Below, piece by piece: positions 43,389 to 52,986 of a DNA stretch of 64,000 bases. Source of the DNA: Tardiphaga alba (GTDB lineage Bacteria; Pseudomonadota; Alphaproteobacteria; Rhizobiales; Xanthobacteraceae); contig NZ_CP036498.1 of assembly GCF_018279705.1 (NCBI RefSeq), forward strand, positions 4,543,001 through 4,607,000. The letters are read 5' to 3'. Under the pieces are notes generated by a model. That model was not told the DNA's origin. It searched no databases and saw nothing but the letters and a program-made list of their open reading frames with translations. Both the position numbers and the translations under genes were made by a program. Every line of letters starts with the position of its first letter. The first letter of the stretch is position 1.

Positions 43389-44840
43389 ATGGCCGGCATC
43401 GACGCGACGCGCAGCAGCACACAATCGTGGCTCTCGTTTCTCGATCGCACGCATACGATCGCGCGGCCCGGCTACAGCCGCTGGATGGTGCCCCCCGCAG
43501 CACTTTGCGTTCACCTCTGCATCGGTCAGGCCTATGCCTTCAGCGTGTTCAACCTGCCGATGACGCGGCTGCTCGGCGTCTCGCAATCGACACCGGCGGA
43601 CTGGAAGCTCACCGATCTCGGCTGGATCTTCTCCATCGCCATGGTGTTTCTCGGCCTCTCTGCCGCGCTGTTCGGGCGCTGGGTCGAGGAAGGCGGCCCG
43701 CGCAAGGCGATGTTCACGGCGGGCGTGTGCTGGGCCAGCGCATTCCTGATCTCCGCGCTCGGTGTCTATCTGCACAATCTCTGGATCATCTATTTCGGCT
43801 ACGGCGTTGTCGGCGGCTGCGCGCTCGGCATCGGTTACATCTCGCCGGTCTCCACGCTGATGAAGTGGTTTCCCGATCGACCGGGCATGGCAACAGGCAT
43901 GGCCATCATGGGCTTCGGCGGCGGCGCATTGATCGCATCGCCGCTGTCGGTGTGGCTGATGAGCCTGTTCGCCACGCCGTCCGATGTCGGCGTGCTCAAC
44001 ACCTTCATCGTGCTCGGCTGCGTCTATTTCGTCTTCATGATGGTGGGATCGGCCATCGTGCGCGTGCCCGCGCCAGGCTGGCAGCCGGCCGGCTACACGC
44101 CGCCCAAGGTGGCCAGCAAGCTGATGACCCGGAACGACGTCTATGTGTATCAGGCGGTGAAGACGCCGCAGTTCTGGCTGATCTGGATCGTGCTGTTCGC
44201 CAACACCACCGCCGGCATCGGCGTGCTCGGCCAGGCCTCGGCGATGAGCCAGGAGATGTTTCCGGGCCAGATCACCGCCGTGGCCGCAGCAGGCCTCGTC
44301 GGGCTCATGAGCCTGTTCAATATGGGCGGGCGTTTCAGCTGGGCGTCGCTGTCCGACTATATCGGCCGGAAGAACACCTACTTCGTCTATATGACGCTCG
44401 GCTTCGCGCTCTATGTCACCGTTCCCTATGCCGGTGCGCACGGCAATATCGTGCTGTTCGTGATCTGCTTCCTGATCATTGTCAGCATGTATGGCGGCGG
44501 CTTCTCCACCGTCCCTGCCTATCTGCGCGACATGTTCGGCACGCGCTATGTCGGCGCCATCCACGGCATCCTGCTGACGGCCTGGTCCGCTGCCGGCATC
44601 GTCGGGCCGGTGCTCATCAACTACATCCGCGAATACAACGTCACCCACGGCGTGCCGAAGGCGCAGGCCTACAACACCACCATGTATATCATGGCCGGCC
44701 TGCTGGTGATCGGCTTCATCGCCAATCTCTGCGTCACCGCCGTCGACAAGCGACACCACATGGCCGCGGACAATGAGGCCGATGCGCCGCGCACGCCGGC
44801 ACCGGCCGAACCAACCGGCGCCGTGCCCAGCCGCGCCTGA
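43389..44840 (+). CDS. oxalate/formate antiporter (OFA) family MFS transporter
   Basis: 483 residues with 12 predicted helices. Family marks are PPAALCVHLCIGQAYAFSVFNLPM, YFGYGVVGGCALGIGYISPVSTLMKWFPDRPGMATGMAIMGFGGGA and GRFSWASLSDYIGRKNTYF. OFA members exchange oxalate for formate or carry other small carboxylates. The C-terminus is polar (Asp/Pro/Ala). Three small genes follow on the same strand, the first at 25 bases, so this is a four-gene unit. Confidence 0.88.
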   Translation: MAGIDATRSSTQSWLSFLDRTHTIARPGYSRWMVPPAALCVHLCIGQAYAFSVFNLPMTRLLGVSQSTPADWKLTDLGWIFSIAMVFLGLSAALFGRWVEEGGPRKAMFTAGVCWASAFLISALGVYLHNLWIIYFGYGVVGGCALGIGYISPVSTLMKWFPDRPGMATGMAIMGFGGGALIASPLSVWLMSLFATPSDVGVLNTFIVLGCVYFVFMMVGSAIVRVPAPGWQPAGYTPPKVASKLMTRNDVYVYQAVKTPQFWLIWIVLFANTTAGIGVLGQASAMSQEMFPGQITAVAAAGLVGLMSLFNMGGRFSWASLSDYIGRKNTYFVYMTLGFALYVTVPYAGAHGNIVLFVICFLIIVSMYGGGFSTVPAYLRDMFGTRYVGAIHGILLTAWSAAGIVGPVLINYIREYNVTHGVPKAQAYNTTMYIMAGLLVIGFIANLCVTAVDKRHHMAADNEADAPRTPAPAEPTGAVPSRA

Positions 44841-44864
44841 TCCTCCAACCGACGGAACAAGACG

Positions 44865-44987
44865 ATGACCACACATCCGAACCCGACCAAGGGATGGCAG
44901 CTCGCACTGGCCTGGAGCTTCGCCGGCATCCCGCTGCTGGCCGGCGTCATGCAGACTCTCGTCAATGCCATGAAGCTGTTTCAGTGA
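44865..44987 (+). CDS. 40-residue MFS transporter small subunit
   Basis: ATG 44865 to TGA 44987, 40 residues: THPNPTKGWQLALAWSFAGI then PLLAGVMQTLVNAMKLFQ. One hydrophobic helix follows a basic-aromatic lead. GACGGAACA provides a ribosome site. Small single-helix proteins with this KGWQLALAW/P..WG.. pattern follow OFA-type transporters in other proteobacteria and are annotated as MFS transporter small subunits. It would sit in the inner membrane and pair with the transporter. Its stop is nine bases before the next ATG. Confidence 0.72.
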   Translation: MTTHPNPTKGWQLALAWSFAGIPLLAGVMQTLVNAMKLFQ

Positions 44988-44995
44988 TCACTGAG

Positions 44996-45457
44996 ATGAC
45001 GGACATGCAGGCAGGTATCGCCGACGCCATCCTGTCGATGCGATCCGATGCGGTGATCGCAACGGATCTCGCGGGATCAATCACCGTGTGGAATCCAGGC
45101 GCCGAGCGCATTTTTGGTTACACCGCGCCGGAAGCGCTCGGACAGTCGCTCGATCTCATCATCCCGGACGCGCTGCGAGCCCGGCACTGGCAGGGCTATC
45201 ACCATGTGATGGCAACCGGCAGCAGCCGCTATGGCGACGGCGACCTGCTGGCCGTCCCTGCTCTGGTCAAGAGCGGCGCACGCATCTCCGTCGAGTTCAC
45301 CATGGCGGTGCTGCATGACGAGGCCGGACGGCCGAGCGGCGCCGTGTCGATCCTGCGCGATGTCAGCAAGCGCTTCGAGGAGACGCGCCTGCTGAAGCAA
45401 CAGCTCGCGGCGGCGCGTCAACAGTTTCAACCGCACCCCGCCACGGCGGAAGGATGA
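44996..45457 (+). CDS. stand-alone PAS domain protein
   Basis: 153 residues from ATG 44996; an in-frame GTG at 44984 would overlap the previous stop. One PAS domain: SDAVIATDLAGSITVWNPGAERIFGYTAPEALGQSLDLIIP and VEFTMAVLHDEAGRPSGAVSILRDVSKRFEETR, then a short helix. No kinase, GGDEF, HTH or methyl-accepting domain is attached. It may gate the transporter or signal to a separate kinase. Its place between two membrane mini-proteins is unusual. Confidence 0.85.
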   Translation: MTDMQAGIADAILSMRSDAVIATDLAGSITVWNPGAERIFGYTAPEALGQSLDLIIPDALRARHWQGYHHVMATGSSRYGDGDLLAVPALVKSGARISVEFTMAVLHDEAGRPSGAVSILRDVSKRFEETRLLKQQLAAARQQFQPHPATAEG

Positions 45458-45459
45458 TC

Positions 45460-45627
45460 ATGATCGCCCGCCTGATCGACGACATCACCTGGCCGGTCCT
45501 CTCCATCGTCGCCGTCGCGGCCGTGCTCGCCTTCGGCTTCGATGCGCCGCTCGATATCATCATCGCCGTGTTGCTGCTCGGCATCGTCACGGTCCTGGCC
45601 GAAAGCCGCATCAGATCCCGAATCTGA
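45460..45627 (+). CDS. 55-residue two-helix membrane protein
   Basis: ATG 45460 to TGA 45627, with GGAAGG seven bases upstream; ATG 45454, overlapping the PAS stop as ATGA, is the alternative. Two hydrophobic stretches (WPVLSIVAVAAVLAFGF and LDIIIAVLLLGIVTVLA) joined by a short turn, with an Arg-rich tail (ESRIRSRI). No family recognised. Tight spacing and the coupled start argue for a real gene of the same operon. Confidence 0.6.
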   Translation: MIARLIDDITWPVLSIVAVAAVLAFGFDAPLDIIIAVLLLGIVTVLAESRIRSRI

Positions 45628-45726
45628 CGACTGGTTGGCAGCTCCCTCCCCGCTCGGCTACAACAGCGGACCATTCGCCCGAACAGGCCCCACCAGCAGG
45701 GCATGATGGCGATCAAGGGAGACCTC

Positions 45727-46251
45727 ATGGCCCGCATCGACTACAGCGACCCCGCAGCCGCCAGCGACCGCACGCGCGACATTCTCGACAAGAACCGCAA
45801 TGCCAACATCTTCCGCATGATGGCGCATTCGCCGAGCTATTTCGAACAATATTGCCGGCTTGGCGGCGCGATCCGCAACAAGGGCGAACTCGATCCGGTC
45901 ATTCGCGAATTGGCCATCACGCGCACCGGCATTCTTTGCGAAGCGCCCTATGAAGTCGCAGCACACCGTCGCATCGGCGGCTATGTCGGCGTCACCGAGG
46001 CGCAGAACGATGCGCTGGAGAACTGGCAGGCGGCCACGTGCTTCGACGAGACCCAGCGCGCGGCCCTCGCCTTCACCGACGAGATCGTGCAGCTGCATCG
46101 CCCGACCGACGCCACCTTCAAGGCGATCGCCGCGCGGCTGACACCGGGCGCGCTGGTCGAATTGCAGCTGGCCGTCGGCTTCTACATCATGACCTCGAAA
46201 TTCCTCGAAACCTTTGCTATCGACATGCAGCCGGTCACCGAGGTGGTCTGA
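45727..46251 (+). CDS. carboxymuconolactone decarboxylase / AhpD-like protein
   Basis: 174 residues from ATG 45727, with GGGAGACCTC upstream; in-frame codons before that have none. The core RELAITRTGILCEAPYEVAAHRRIGGYVGV matches the CMD/AhpD helix pair, with one Cys and a His in place of the CxxC of true AhpD. The C-terminal half (LTPGALVELQLAVGFYIMTSKFLETFAID) is typical of the 4-carboxymuconolactone decarboxylase-like class of unknown reaction. 18 bases before ybaK. Confidence 0.85.
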   Translation: MARIDYSDPAAASDRTRDILDKNRNANIFRMMAHSPSYFEQYCRLGGAIRNKGELDPVIRELAITRTGILCEAPYEVAAHRRIGGYVGVTEAQNDALENWQAATCFDETQRAALAFTDEIVQLHRPTDATFKAIAARLTPGALVELQLAVGFYIMTSKFLETFAIDMQPVTEVV

Positions 46252-46269
46252 CCTTTATCCGAGATATCG

Positions 46270-46743
46270 ATGTCCAAATCGACACGCGCCACCCAGACGC
46301 TCACCAAGCTCGGGGCCGCTTTCACGCTGCACAGCTACGACTACGATCCCGACGCCGAGAGCATCGGCCTGCAGGCGGCCGAAGCGCTCGGCATCGCGCC
46401 GCAGCGGATGCTGAAGACGCTGATGGCCGAAGTGGACGGCAAGCCCGTCTGCGTGGTCGTGCCGTCGGACAAGGAAGTCAGCATGAAAAAGCTGGCTGCG
46501 GCATTTCGCGGCAAGAGCGCCAAGATGATGCGCCCCGCGGATGCCGAACGCATCACCGGCTATCATGTTGGTGGCATCAGCCCGTTCGGGCAGAAGAAGC
46601 GCGTGCCGACGGCGATGGAGCAGGCGGCGCTGGCGGAGACCACCGTCTATCTCAATGGCGGCCAGCGCGGATTGCAGATCGAAATCGCGCCGGAGACCGC
46701 GCGCACCGCACTGGATGCGGCGGCGGCCACGCTGACGGACTGA
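46270..46743 (+). CDS. ybaK: Cys-tRNA(Pro) deacylase YbaK
   Basis: 157 residues. YbaK blocks: RATQTLTKLGAAFTLHSYDYDP, KTLMAEVDGKPVCVVVPSDKEVSMKKLA with the Lys of the active site, and GYHVGGISPFGQKKRVPTAMEQ with the GGISPFG signature. It edits mischarged Cys-tRNA(Pro). Full length. It follows the AhpD-like gene by 18 bases. Confidence 0.93.
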   Translation: MSKSTRATQTLTKLGAAFTLHSYDYDPDAESIGLQAAEALGIAPQRMLKTLMAEVDGKPVCVVVPSDKEVSMKKLAAAFRGKSAKMMRPADAERITGYHVGGISPFGQKKRVPTAMEQAALAETTVYLNGGQRGLQIEIAPETARTALDAAAATLTD

Positions 46744-46835
46744 GGCGCAGAGCAACCGGTGATGAACCTGCGACGCCTGCGGAACACGAATAGATGATCC
46801 GCATTGTCATTCGGAAACCCATAAGGAGAAACGAT

Positions 46836-47153
46836 ATGAGATCGTTCCTTGCAGCAACAACCCTTCTTCTAGCCGCCGGCGGCTTGAATGCCATTGGCAC
46901 CACCGCAGCAGAAGCCCGCGAATATCCATGGTGCTCCCGCACCTCAGCATCGGGCTTCAATCCGAGCTGCAGCTTCACCTCCTATAACCAGTGCATGGCC
47001 ACCGTGAGCGGCCAGCGCGGCGACTGCATGCGCAATCCGGTGCTGGCCTTCGGCGAGCAGAACCAGCCGCGTCGCAAAGGCCGCGTTCAGCGCGAACGGG
47101 ATGGCTGGGACAATGGCTGGAATAACAACAACAACTGGGGTCCACGCTGGTAA
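46836..47153 (+). CDS. DUF3551 family exported protein
   Basis: 105 residues from ATG 46836, with AAGGAG at 46819-46826. A Sec signal ends at about AEA|REYPWC. DUF3551 features: YPWCSRTSASGFNPSCSFTSYNQCMATVSGQRGDCMRNP with four Cys, then an Arg/Gly/Asn-rich tail (NNGW repeats). The family is widespread and expanded in Bradyrhizobium; function unknown, periplasmic. A terminator follows at 47245. Confidence 0.88.
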   Translation: MRSFLAATTLLLAAGGLNAIGTTAAEAREYPWCSRTSASGFNPSCSFTSYNQCMATVSGQRGDCMRNPVLAFGEQNQPRRKGRVQRERDGWDNGWNNNNNWGPRW

Positions 47154-47244
47154 CGTGCGCGTGACCGCAGAGGCCTGCATGGGCTCCATGCGGCCGCGCC
47201 ACCGGCTTGGCCATTGAAGTCCGCAACAATTCCGTGTCTGTCAG

Positions 47245-47273
47245 GCACCCGGACATCCGTCCGGGTGTTTTCT
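47245..47273 (+). terminator. rho-independent terminator after DUF3551 gene
   Basis: CACCCGGAC (47246-47254) and GTCCGGGTG (47259-47267) form a 9-bp stem with an ATCC loop and are followed by TTTTCTT. Confidence 0.88.
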
Positions 47274-47289
47274 TGTCAGGTCCGGTCCG

Positions 47290-48219
47290 ATGTCGTCATC
47301 TGCTCCCAGCGCCAGTCGCAATCCGCTCGGCTGGCTCAACAACCAGCCCTATATCCTGCTGTGCCTGCCCTCGCTGTTCTGGGCCGGCAACGCCATTGTC
47401 GGCAGGCTGGTCGCCGGGCATTTCCCGCCGGTCACGCTGTCCGTACTGCGTTGGACCGGCGCCTTCCTGATCATCCTGCCCTTCGCCTGGCATGACCTGA
47501 AAACCGATTGGCCGGCGATCCGCAGCAAGCTCGGCGTCATGGTGGTGATGGCGATCTGCGGCATCTCCTGCTTCAACACCATGCTTTACTCGGCGCTGGA
47601 GCACACCACCGCGCTCAATGCATTGCTGCTGCAGTCCTCGACGCCGCTGTTTCTGGCCGCATGGTCGCTGATCGTGTTGCGGGCCCGGCTGACGCTGGTG
47701 CAGCTTGCCGGCATTCTCGTGTCGCTGCTCGGCGTGCTCACCATCATCATGCATGGCGACCTCACGCGGCTCGCCAATATCGAATTCAATATCGGCGACC
47801 TCCTCGTGCTGGTCGCGCTGGCGATCTTCGGGCTCTATTCGGCGCTGGTGCAGAAGCGTCCGGCGATCCAGCAGAGCTCGTTCCTGGCTTTCGTATTCGG
47901 CTGCGGCGCCTTATTCCTGCTGCCATTGCTGGTCTGGGAATTGTCGGTCCGACCATTGCCGGAAGCGACGTCGTCGAACCTGTTCGCGCTGCTCTATGTG
48001 GTGCTGTTTCCCTCGACGCTGGCCTATCTCTGCTACAATCGCGGCGTCCAGTTGATCGGACCGAACCGCTCGGCGCCGTTCTTTCATCTCGTGCCGGTGT
48101 TCGGCTCGGTGATGGCCATCGTGTTCGTGGGCGAAAGCATGCAGCTGTTCCACGTCATCGGCTACGCGCTGGTGTTGGCCGGGATCGTGGTGGCGGCACG
48201 GAAACCGAAGGCGGCGTGA
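47290..48219 (+). CDS. EamA/DMT-family transporter (paralogue 1)
   Basis: 309 residues with about ten helices in two EamA repeats. QPYILLCLPSLFWAGNAIVGRLVAGHFPPVTLSVLRWTGAFLI opens repeat 1; LVLVALAIFGLYSALVQKRP starts repeat 2; RGVQLIGPNRSAPFFHLVPVFGSVMAIVFVGESMQLFHVIGYALVLAGIVVA ends it. Probable metabolite or amine exporter; substrate unknown. It is closely similar to the protein at 52987. Confidence 0.9.
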   Translation: MSSSAPSASRNPLGWLNNQPYILLCLPSLFWAGNAIVGRLVAGHFPPVTLSVLRWTGAFLIILPFAWHDLKTDWPAIRSKLGVMVVMAICGISCFNTMLYSALEHTTALNALLLQSSTPLFLAAWSLIVLRARLTLVQLAGILVSLLGVLTIIMHGDLTRLANIEFNIGDLLVLVALAIFGLYSALVQKRPAIQQSSFLAFVFGCGALFLLPLLVWELSVRPLPEATSSNLFALLYVVLFPSTLAYLCYNRGVQLIGPNRSAPFFHLVPVFGSVMAIVFVGESMQLFHVIGYALVLAGIVVAARKPKAA

Positions 48220-48263
48220 GGGATCGGATCGATCCTCGGCCGAGCCGATGCACCGAAACGACA

Positions 48264-48291
48264 ATGTCGCCCCGGCATCCGGGGACGACAT
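48264..48291. repeat. palindromic GACGACA-type hairpin
   Basis: ATGTCG-CCCCGG and CCGGGG-A-CGACAT form a 12-bp imperfect stem around CAT between the EamA gene and the TonB receptor gene. A close relative lies at 56631-56656. Confidence 0.55.
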
Positions 48292-48365
48292 GATCGGAGT
48301 ACTTCAGATGACAACGAAGGCAGGATGACCCGCTGCCGGATCACCCCGCCATCTTCAAAGTCAGA

Positions 48366-50681
48366 TCACCACTTGTAGCCGATGCTGCCCGTAACCCTGC
48401 GACGATCGCCGTAGAAGCATGAGAATTGGCTGGCGCAGCTGGCAACGTAAATTTCGTCCGTCACATTCGCTGCGTTCACGGCAAAGCGCCAATTCTCGTA
48501 GTCGTAGTGAACGGCGAGATCGCCCAGCACACGCGAGGGAACGGCGAGCGTATTGGCTGGATCGGCGAAGGAAGAGCCGACATAGCGCACGCCACCACCA
48601 AAGCCGAAACCACGCAGGATGCCGCTCTGGAACGTGTAATCCGCCCATCCGGAAGCGAGTTGACGCGGTGTATTGGTCGGCACCTTTCCGATCAGCGATG
48701 CATCGAGATCCTTGCTCAGGAACAAGTTGTAGCTGGTGAACGAACCCACCACCTTGAAGCCCGGCGCGAGATTGGCAACAGCTTCGAGTTCGATGCCGCG
48801 CGACGTCACTTCACCGCTCTGGATCGACAACAGCGGGAACAGCGGATCGACCGTCGGCACGTTCTGGCGTTTCAGGTCGAACAGGGCGACACCGAAATGT
48901 CCATTGAACCCGACCGGCTGATACTTGACGCCGACTTCGGTCTGCACGCCGGTTTCCGGAACGAACAGTTTTCCGTTGTTGAAGCCGATGATCGGGTTGT
49001 AGCTCGTCGCATAGGACACATAAGGAGCAACGCCGCTGTCGAAATTATAGATCAGGCCAGCACGCCCACTAAACTTGCTGTCCTCGCTCGTTAACGAGGA
49101 TGGACCAAAGGCTTCATCGAAGCGGTGATTGCGGACCCAGTCGTTACGGCCGCTGAGCACCAATGTCAGGCGATCCAGCTTGATCTGATCCTGCACATAG
49201 ACGCCGAGCTGGTTCTGGGTCTGATTTCCATCACGATAGTTCGCATAAACCGGCGACGAACGGATCGGCGTCAAACCCACGGAATAGTTAGGGTTCAGCA
49301 CGTTGATCGTCGGGTAAGGCGACGGCGTATTGAACGGTCCTGCCAATCCCGCCTGATCGCTGATCTTGTAATGCTTCAGATCGAGACCGAACAGCGCGGT
49401 ATGCTTGAGAACGCCGGTATTGAAGCGAACCTCAACCTGGCTATCCATGTTGGCCTGATCGGCAATGCCGCGCGTCGCGAAACCGTAGCGGTTGAGTTCA
49501 CCGGTGGCGATGTTCGCATAGGTGCTATAGGGCGCCACCAGGCTACCCAGCGTCAGGCCTGTGTAGTTCACGTCCACATGGGCGAAGCGAGCATTCTGGC
49601 GGAACGTCACATTGTCAGACAGATGCCGCTCGAACTGATAACCGAGCATTTCCTGTTCGCGCTTGAACTTGTCAGTGCTCGGATCGCCGCCGTAGAAGTT
49701 GGTCGGGATACGTCCGTATGGGGCATTCGTTACGCTGCCGACATAGGGCAGGAAGTTTTCCGGACGCGTCTCGTTATAAGATGCCGAAGCGAGAATGGTC
49801 AGGGTCGTATCGACGTCCGGCTTCCAGGTTACCGATGGCGCGATGAAATAGTTATTGTTCGGCGTGAAATCTGTCTGAGTGCCGCCATTCTGCAATTGGC
49901 CGACGAAGCGCGTGTAGAGTTCGCCATTGCCCGGCGCCAGCTTGATCGGCGTATTGATATCGAAACCAAAATAGCCATTGCCATGGCTATCAACGCCGGT
50001 CTCGATGTAGCGGATCGGTTCTGCGCGCGGCATCTTGCTGACGACATTAACCAGACCGCCGGGGCTTGAACCGCCATACAGGATTGCCGAGGGGCCGCGG
50101 AGGATTTCAACGCGCTCCATATTGAAGGGTTGAAGCTTCCAGCTGGCATACGACGTGTAGAATAGCTGCATGCCATCAAGGAAGACGCTGTTGTCGTCGG
50201 ACTTGAAGCCGCGGATCAGGAACCAGTCATTGCGGAAGTCGGCTCCAAACGTACCCGCTGCCACGCCGGGCGCGTAACGCAACACCTCATCCAGCTTGGT
50301 CGGATTCTGATCGCGAATCTGCTCGGCACCGATGACTGAAATCGCCTGCGGCGTTTCATTGATCGCCGTATTCGTCTTGGTGCCGGTCGAACTGCGATTG
50401 GCGACATAGCCCTGGATCGGGCCGCGGGGGCTTTCGACGAACACGTTGCTGCGCGGCGGCTGGGCGACCGGGCGCGGCGCGACCACGGTGCGTGCGGCAC
50501 GCGGCGCGCGCTGTGCCGTGGCGCGGCGACGCTGGCCCGGCTGGCTCACGACCACCGGCGGCAGGTTCTGCGCACCCGGCTGCGCGGTCGATGACTGAGC
50601 GAATGCCGTCTCGACGGAGAGCAGACTGAGGGCACCTGCCGAGGACAGAAGCGCCAGGCGGGAGAGGTGGAAGATGTTCAA
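48366..50681 (-). CDS. TonB-dependent siderophore receptor
   Basis: 771 residues if TTG 50681 is used. GGGGG six bases upstream and the resulting signal peptide (NIFHLSRLALLSSAGALSLLSVETAFAQ) support it over ATG 50741 or the GTG/ATG at 50786. After a Pro/Arg-rich linker comes the plug: TPQAISVIGAEQIRDQNPTKLDEVLRYAPGV and RVEILRGPSAILYGGSSPGGLVNVVSK. The barrel ends in IGYKW with terminal aromatic residue. FhuA/FoxA-type ferric-siderophore uptake across the outer membrane is the likely role. It is divergent in layout from no transporter gene here, so inner-membrane partners are elsewhere. Confidence 0.9.
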   Translation of the reverse strand: MNIFHLSRLALLSSAGALSLLSVETAFAQSSTAQPGAQNLPPVVVSQPGQRRRATAQRAPRAARTVVAPRPVAQPPRSNVFVESPRGPIQGYVANRSSTGTKTNTAINETPQAISVIGAEQIRDQNPTKLDEVLRYAPGVAAGTFGADFRNDWFLIRGFKSDDNSVFLDGMQLFYTSYASWKLQPFNMERVEILRGPSAILYGGSSPGGLVNVVSKMPRAEPIRYIETGVDSHGNGYFGFDINTPIKLAPGNGELYTRFVGQLQNGGTQTDFTPNNNYFIAPSVTWKPDVDTTLTILASASYNETRPENFLPYVGSVTNAPYGRIPTNFYGGDPSTDKFKREQEMLGYQFERHLSDNVTFRQNARFAHVDVNYTGLTLGSLVAPYSTYANIATGELNRYGFATRGIADQANMDSQVEVRFNTGVLKHTALFGLDLKHYKISDQAGLAGPFNTPSPYPTINVLNPNYSVGLTPIRSSPVYANYRDGNQTQNQLGVYVQDQIKLDRLTLVLSGRNDWVRNHRFDEAFGPSSLTSEDSKFSGRAGLIYNFDSGVAPYVSYATSYNPIIGFNNGKLFVPETGVQTEVGVKYQPVGFNGHFGVALFDLKRQNVPTVDPLFPLLSIQSGEVTSRGIELEAVANLAPGFKVVGSFTSYNLFLSKDLDASLIGKVPTNTPRQLASGWADYTFQSGILRGFGFGGGVRYVGSSFADPANTLAVPSRVLGDLAVHYDYENWRFAVNAANVTDEIYVASCASQFSCFYGDRRRVTGSIGYKW

Positions 50682-50863
50682 GATGGACCCCCAATGATCC
50701 ACATCGGCCACAACGCGACGGATGTGCTGAAATTCAAGCATTGGGGTTAGGCGCGACCTTGCGAGTCCGCCAATAGAACCATTCAAAAACTGTCACAATC
50801 AAAATCGCTGTGACTGAATCGCCGCAGTTTGTTTCTGGTTGGAGTCGTTCAGACGACACAGAA

Positions 50864-50902
50864 CAAAAAACGGCGCAGCGAGCGAGAGCCCCTGCGCCGT
50901 TG
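50864..50902 (-). terminator. rho-independent terminator of the chemoreceptor gene at 50926
   Basis: On the minus strand AACGGCGCAG pairs with CTGCGCCGTT around a 17-base partly paired loop, followed by a T run (TTTTTT, with the stem). Confidence 0.85.
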
Positions 50903-50925
50903 AAGTATCACTTGATGGTATCTCG

Positions 50926-52629
50926 TTATGCGGCGCGAACCGAGCGCAGGAAGTTGCCGACTTCCTGTTTCAGCCGCGTGCTCTCGCTCGACAGCGATTG
51001 CGCCGCGGTCAGGACGTGGGACGATGCGGAACCGGCTTCTTCCACGCCACGCTGCACGTCGGTGATATTCGCACTGACCTGCATCGTGCCATCGGCGGCC
51101 TGCTGCACATTGCGGGAGATTTCCTGGGTGGTCGCGCCCTGCTCCTCGACGGCGGATGCAATGGCCGATGCGATCTCCGACATCTGACCGATCGTGGTGG
51201 AGATTTCCTTGATGGCCACCACGGAATCCTCGGTGGCCCGCTGAATACCGGAAACCTGCAGGCTGATTTCACCGGTGGCCTTGGCGGTCTGCTCGGCAAG
51301 CGCTTTCACTTCGGCTGCGACGACGGCAAAGCCGCGGCCGGCTTCGCCGGCGCGTGCGGCTTCGATGGTCGCATTGAGTGCCAGCAAATTGGTTTGCCCG
51401 GCGATGGTGTTGATGAGCTCGACGACGTCACCGATGCGGGAGGCAGCGGCCGCGAGTTCACCGACGCGGTTGTTGGTGTTGTCGGCCTGCGACACGGCCT
51501 CGCCGGCGATGCGGGCTGCGCTCTGCACCTGCCGGCTGATCTCATGCACCGACGAGGACAGCTCTTCCGTCGCGGCAGCAACGGACTGCACATTGGTGGC
51601 CGCCTCTTCCGAAGCGCCGGCAACCGCAGTCGCGCGGACTTGCGAATGATCCGAGGTCGCGGTCAGCGTGCTCGCCGAGGCTTCGAGTTCCGTCGAGGCC
51701 GATGACACCGTATCGACGATCTGGCCAACGGCGCCCTCGAATTCGTCTGCCAGTCGCATCATGTCGGCCTTGCGCTGTTCGGCGGCGCGCGCTTCCATCG
51801 CCGCCTGTTCCGCCTTCATGCGCTCGACTTCGAGGCCGTTATCCTTGAACACCGCCAGCGCCGTCATGATCTCGCCGATCTCGTCGCGGCGCGAGCTGAC
51901 CGGGACATCGACCGTCAGGTCGCCCTTGGCCAGCGTGTTCATGGTGGCGATGCTCGCCTTCAGCGGCCGCACGATGGTGCTGCGGGCAATGAAGTAGCTG
52001 AGCACGATTGCAATGAGCATCACGGCAATCGTCGCATAGACGATGGTCCAGAGCGTGTCGCGCGCCGTCTCCAGGAAGTCCACCTTCTTGATGCCGACAT
52101 AGAGGATGCCGATCACATTGCGGTTGGCATCGAAGATCGGATCATACACCGTCATATAGGGCTCGCCGAGAATGGCGATTTCACCACGGAACGAGGTCTT
52201 GCGATCGAAGATGGCTTCATAGGCCGGTCCCTTGGCGAGTTGCGTGCCGATCGCACGTGTGCCGTCCGGCTTCATCACGTTTGTGGAGATACGGGTATCG
52301 TTCATGAAGATCGTGGCGGTGCCACCGACCAGCGTCTTGATCTTGTCGACGGCGACAAAGCTGCCGTTGAGCGGCTTGCCATCCGCAAGCAGCTTGCCGT
52401 CCGCGATACTGTACTTGTCGCCGCTCTCGCGCAGCACGTCCCATGCGACACGCATGTTGGTATCGACACGCTCGGTCGCCGATTTCGTGGCGCCCTGTTC
52501 GAGCACGGTCTTCGCGACCAGTGTCACGCAAATGCCGAGGGCCAAAATGCCAGCGACCGACATCATGATGATGCGAGGACCAAGACCGAAACCCCGGCGG
52601 CGGCTGGGTACGGAAGCGGAAGGTGACAT
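50926..52629 (-). CDS. methyl-accepting chemotaxis protein with Cache domain
   Basis: 567 residues. Membrane helix at about 20-40, an extracellular sCache_3-type sensor (45-185: [64 protein letters not shown]), helix 2 at about 190-212, HAMP to about 265, and a signalling domain with the hairpin tip [41 protein letters not shown]. Cache_3 sensors often bind C3-C4 acids such as citrate, malate or succinate. Its neighbour is a TonB receptor. Confidence 0.93.
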   Translation of the reverse strand: MSPSASVPSRRRGFGLGPRIIMMSVAGILALGICVTLVAKTVLEQGATKSATERVDTNMRVAWDVLRESGDKYSIADGKLLADGKPLNGSFVAVDKIKTLVGGTATIFMNDTRISTNVMKPDGTRAIGTQLAKGPAYEAIFDRKTSFRGEIAILGEPYMTVYDPIFDANRNVIGILYVGIKKVDFLETARDTLWTIVYATIAVMLIAIVLSYFIARSTIVRPLKASIATMNTLAKGDLTVDVPVSSRRDEIGEIMTALAVFKDNGLEVERMKAEQAAMEARAAEQRKADMMRLADEFEGAVGQIVDTVSSASTELEASASTLTATSDHSQVRATAVAGASEEAATNVQSVAAATEELSSSVHEISRQVQSAARIAGEAVSQADNTNNRVGELAAAASRIGDVVELINTIAGQTNLLALNATIEAARAGEAGRGFAVVAAEVKALAEQTAKATGEISLQVSGIQRATEDSVVAIKEISTTIGQMSEIASAIASAVEEQGATTQEISRNVQQAADGTMQVSANITDVQRGVEEAGSASSHVLTAAQSLSSESTRLKQEVGNFLRSVRAA

Positions 52630-52986
52630 AGCAATCTCCTACTGCGCTGAGCTCCTCAGCCGCGCGCAATCGTGCCGGTCCCGACTTCGGCTGCGTCATC
52701 ACGCGCGAAGCAATGGGGTCCGAGGTTGAAAATGAGTTCCATCCCTAATGGAGCTCATCCTACCTATGAGGTCTTGGGACCAGGTTAATGTTCGGTAGAC
52801 GAACCACGCTAAAGCATTGCAATTACGCGATAATTGGTTTCATGATACCGCTTTATGGTAAATCTGCCGCGCCCATTCGACACACATCCGCATTCGGCGA
52901 TGCGCATGCATGGACGCTGCGCGCCAGCGCGACTTGTCCGGCCGGACGATCTGCCGCCTAAGGGGATGCCCAGCATCATCAGGCCG
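52630..52986. other. chemoreceptor / EamA divergent gap (357 bp)
   Basis: No gene is supported. GCTGAG (52646-52651) and CTCAGC (52655-52660) make a tight hairpin just upstream of the chemoreceptor start. An AT-rich patch at 52790-52860 is the likely promoter area. A long in-frame extension of the EamA gene leftwards to 52855 has no ribosome site and no family resemblance. Confidence 0.4.

Noticed and set aside
43248..44876. A 542-codon minus-strand frame opposite the OFA transporter
   Set aside because: Its His/Asp/Arg-rich translation is the mirror of transmembrane codons; the plus-strand frame has clear MFS motifs.
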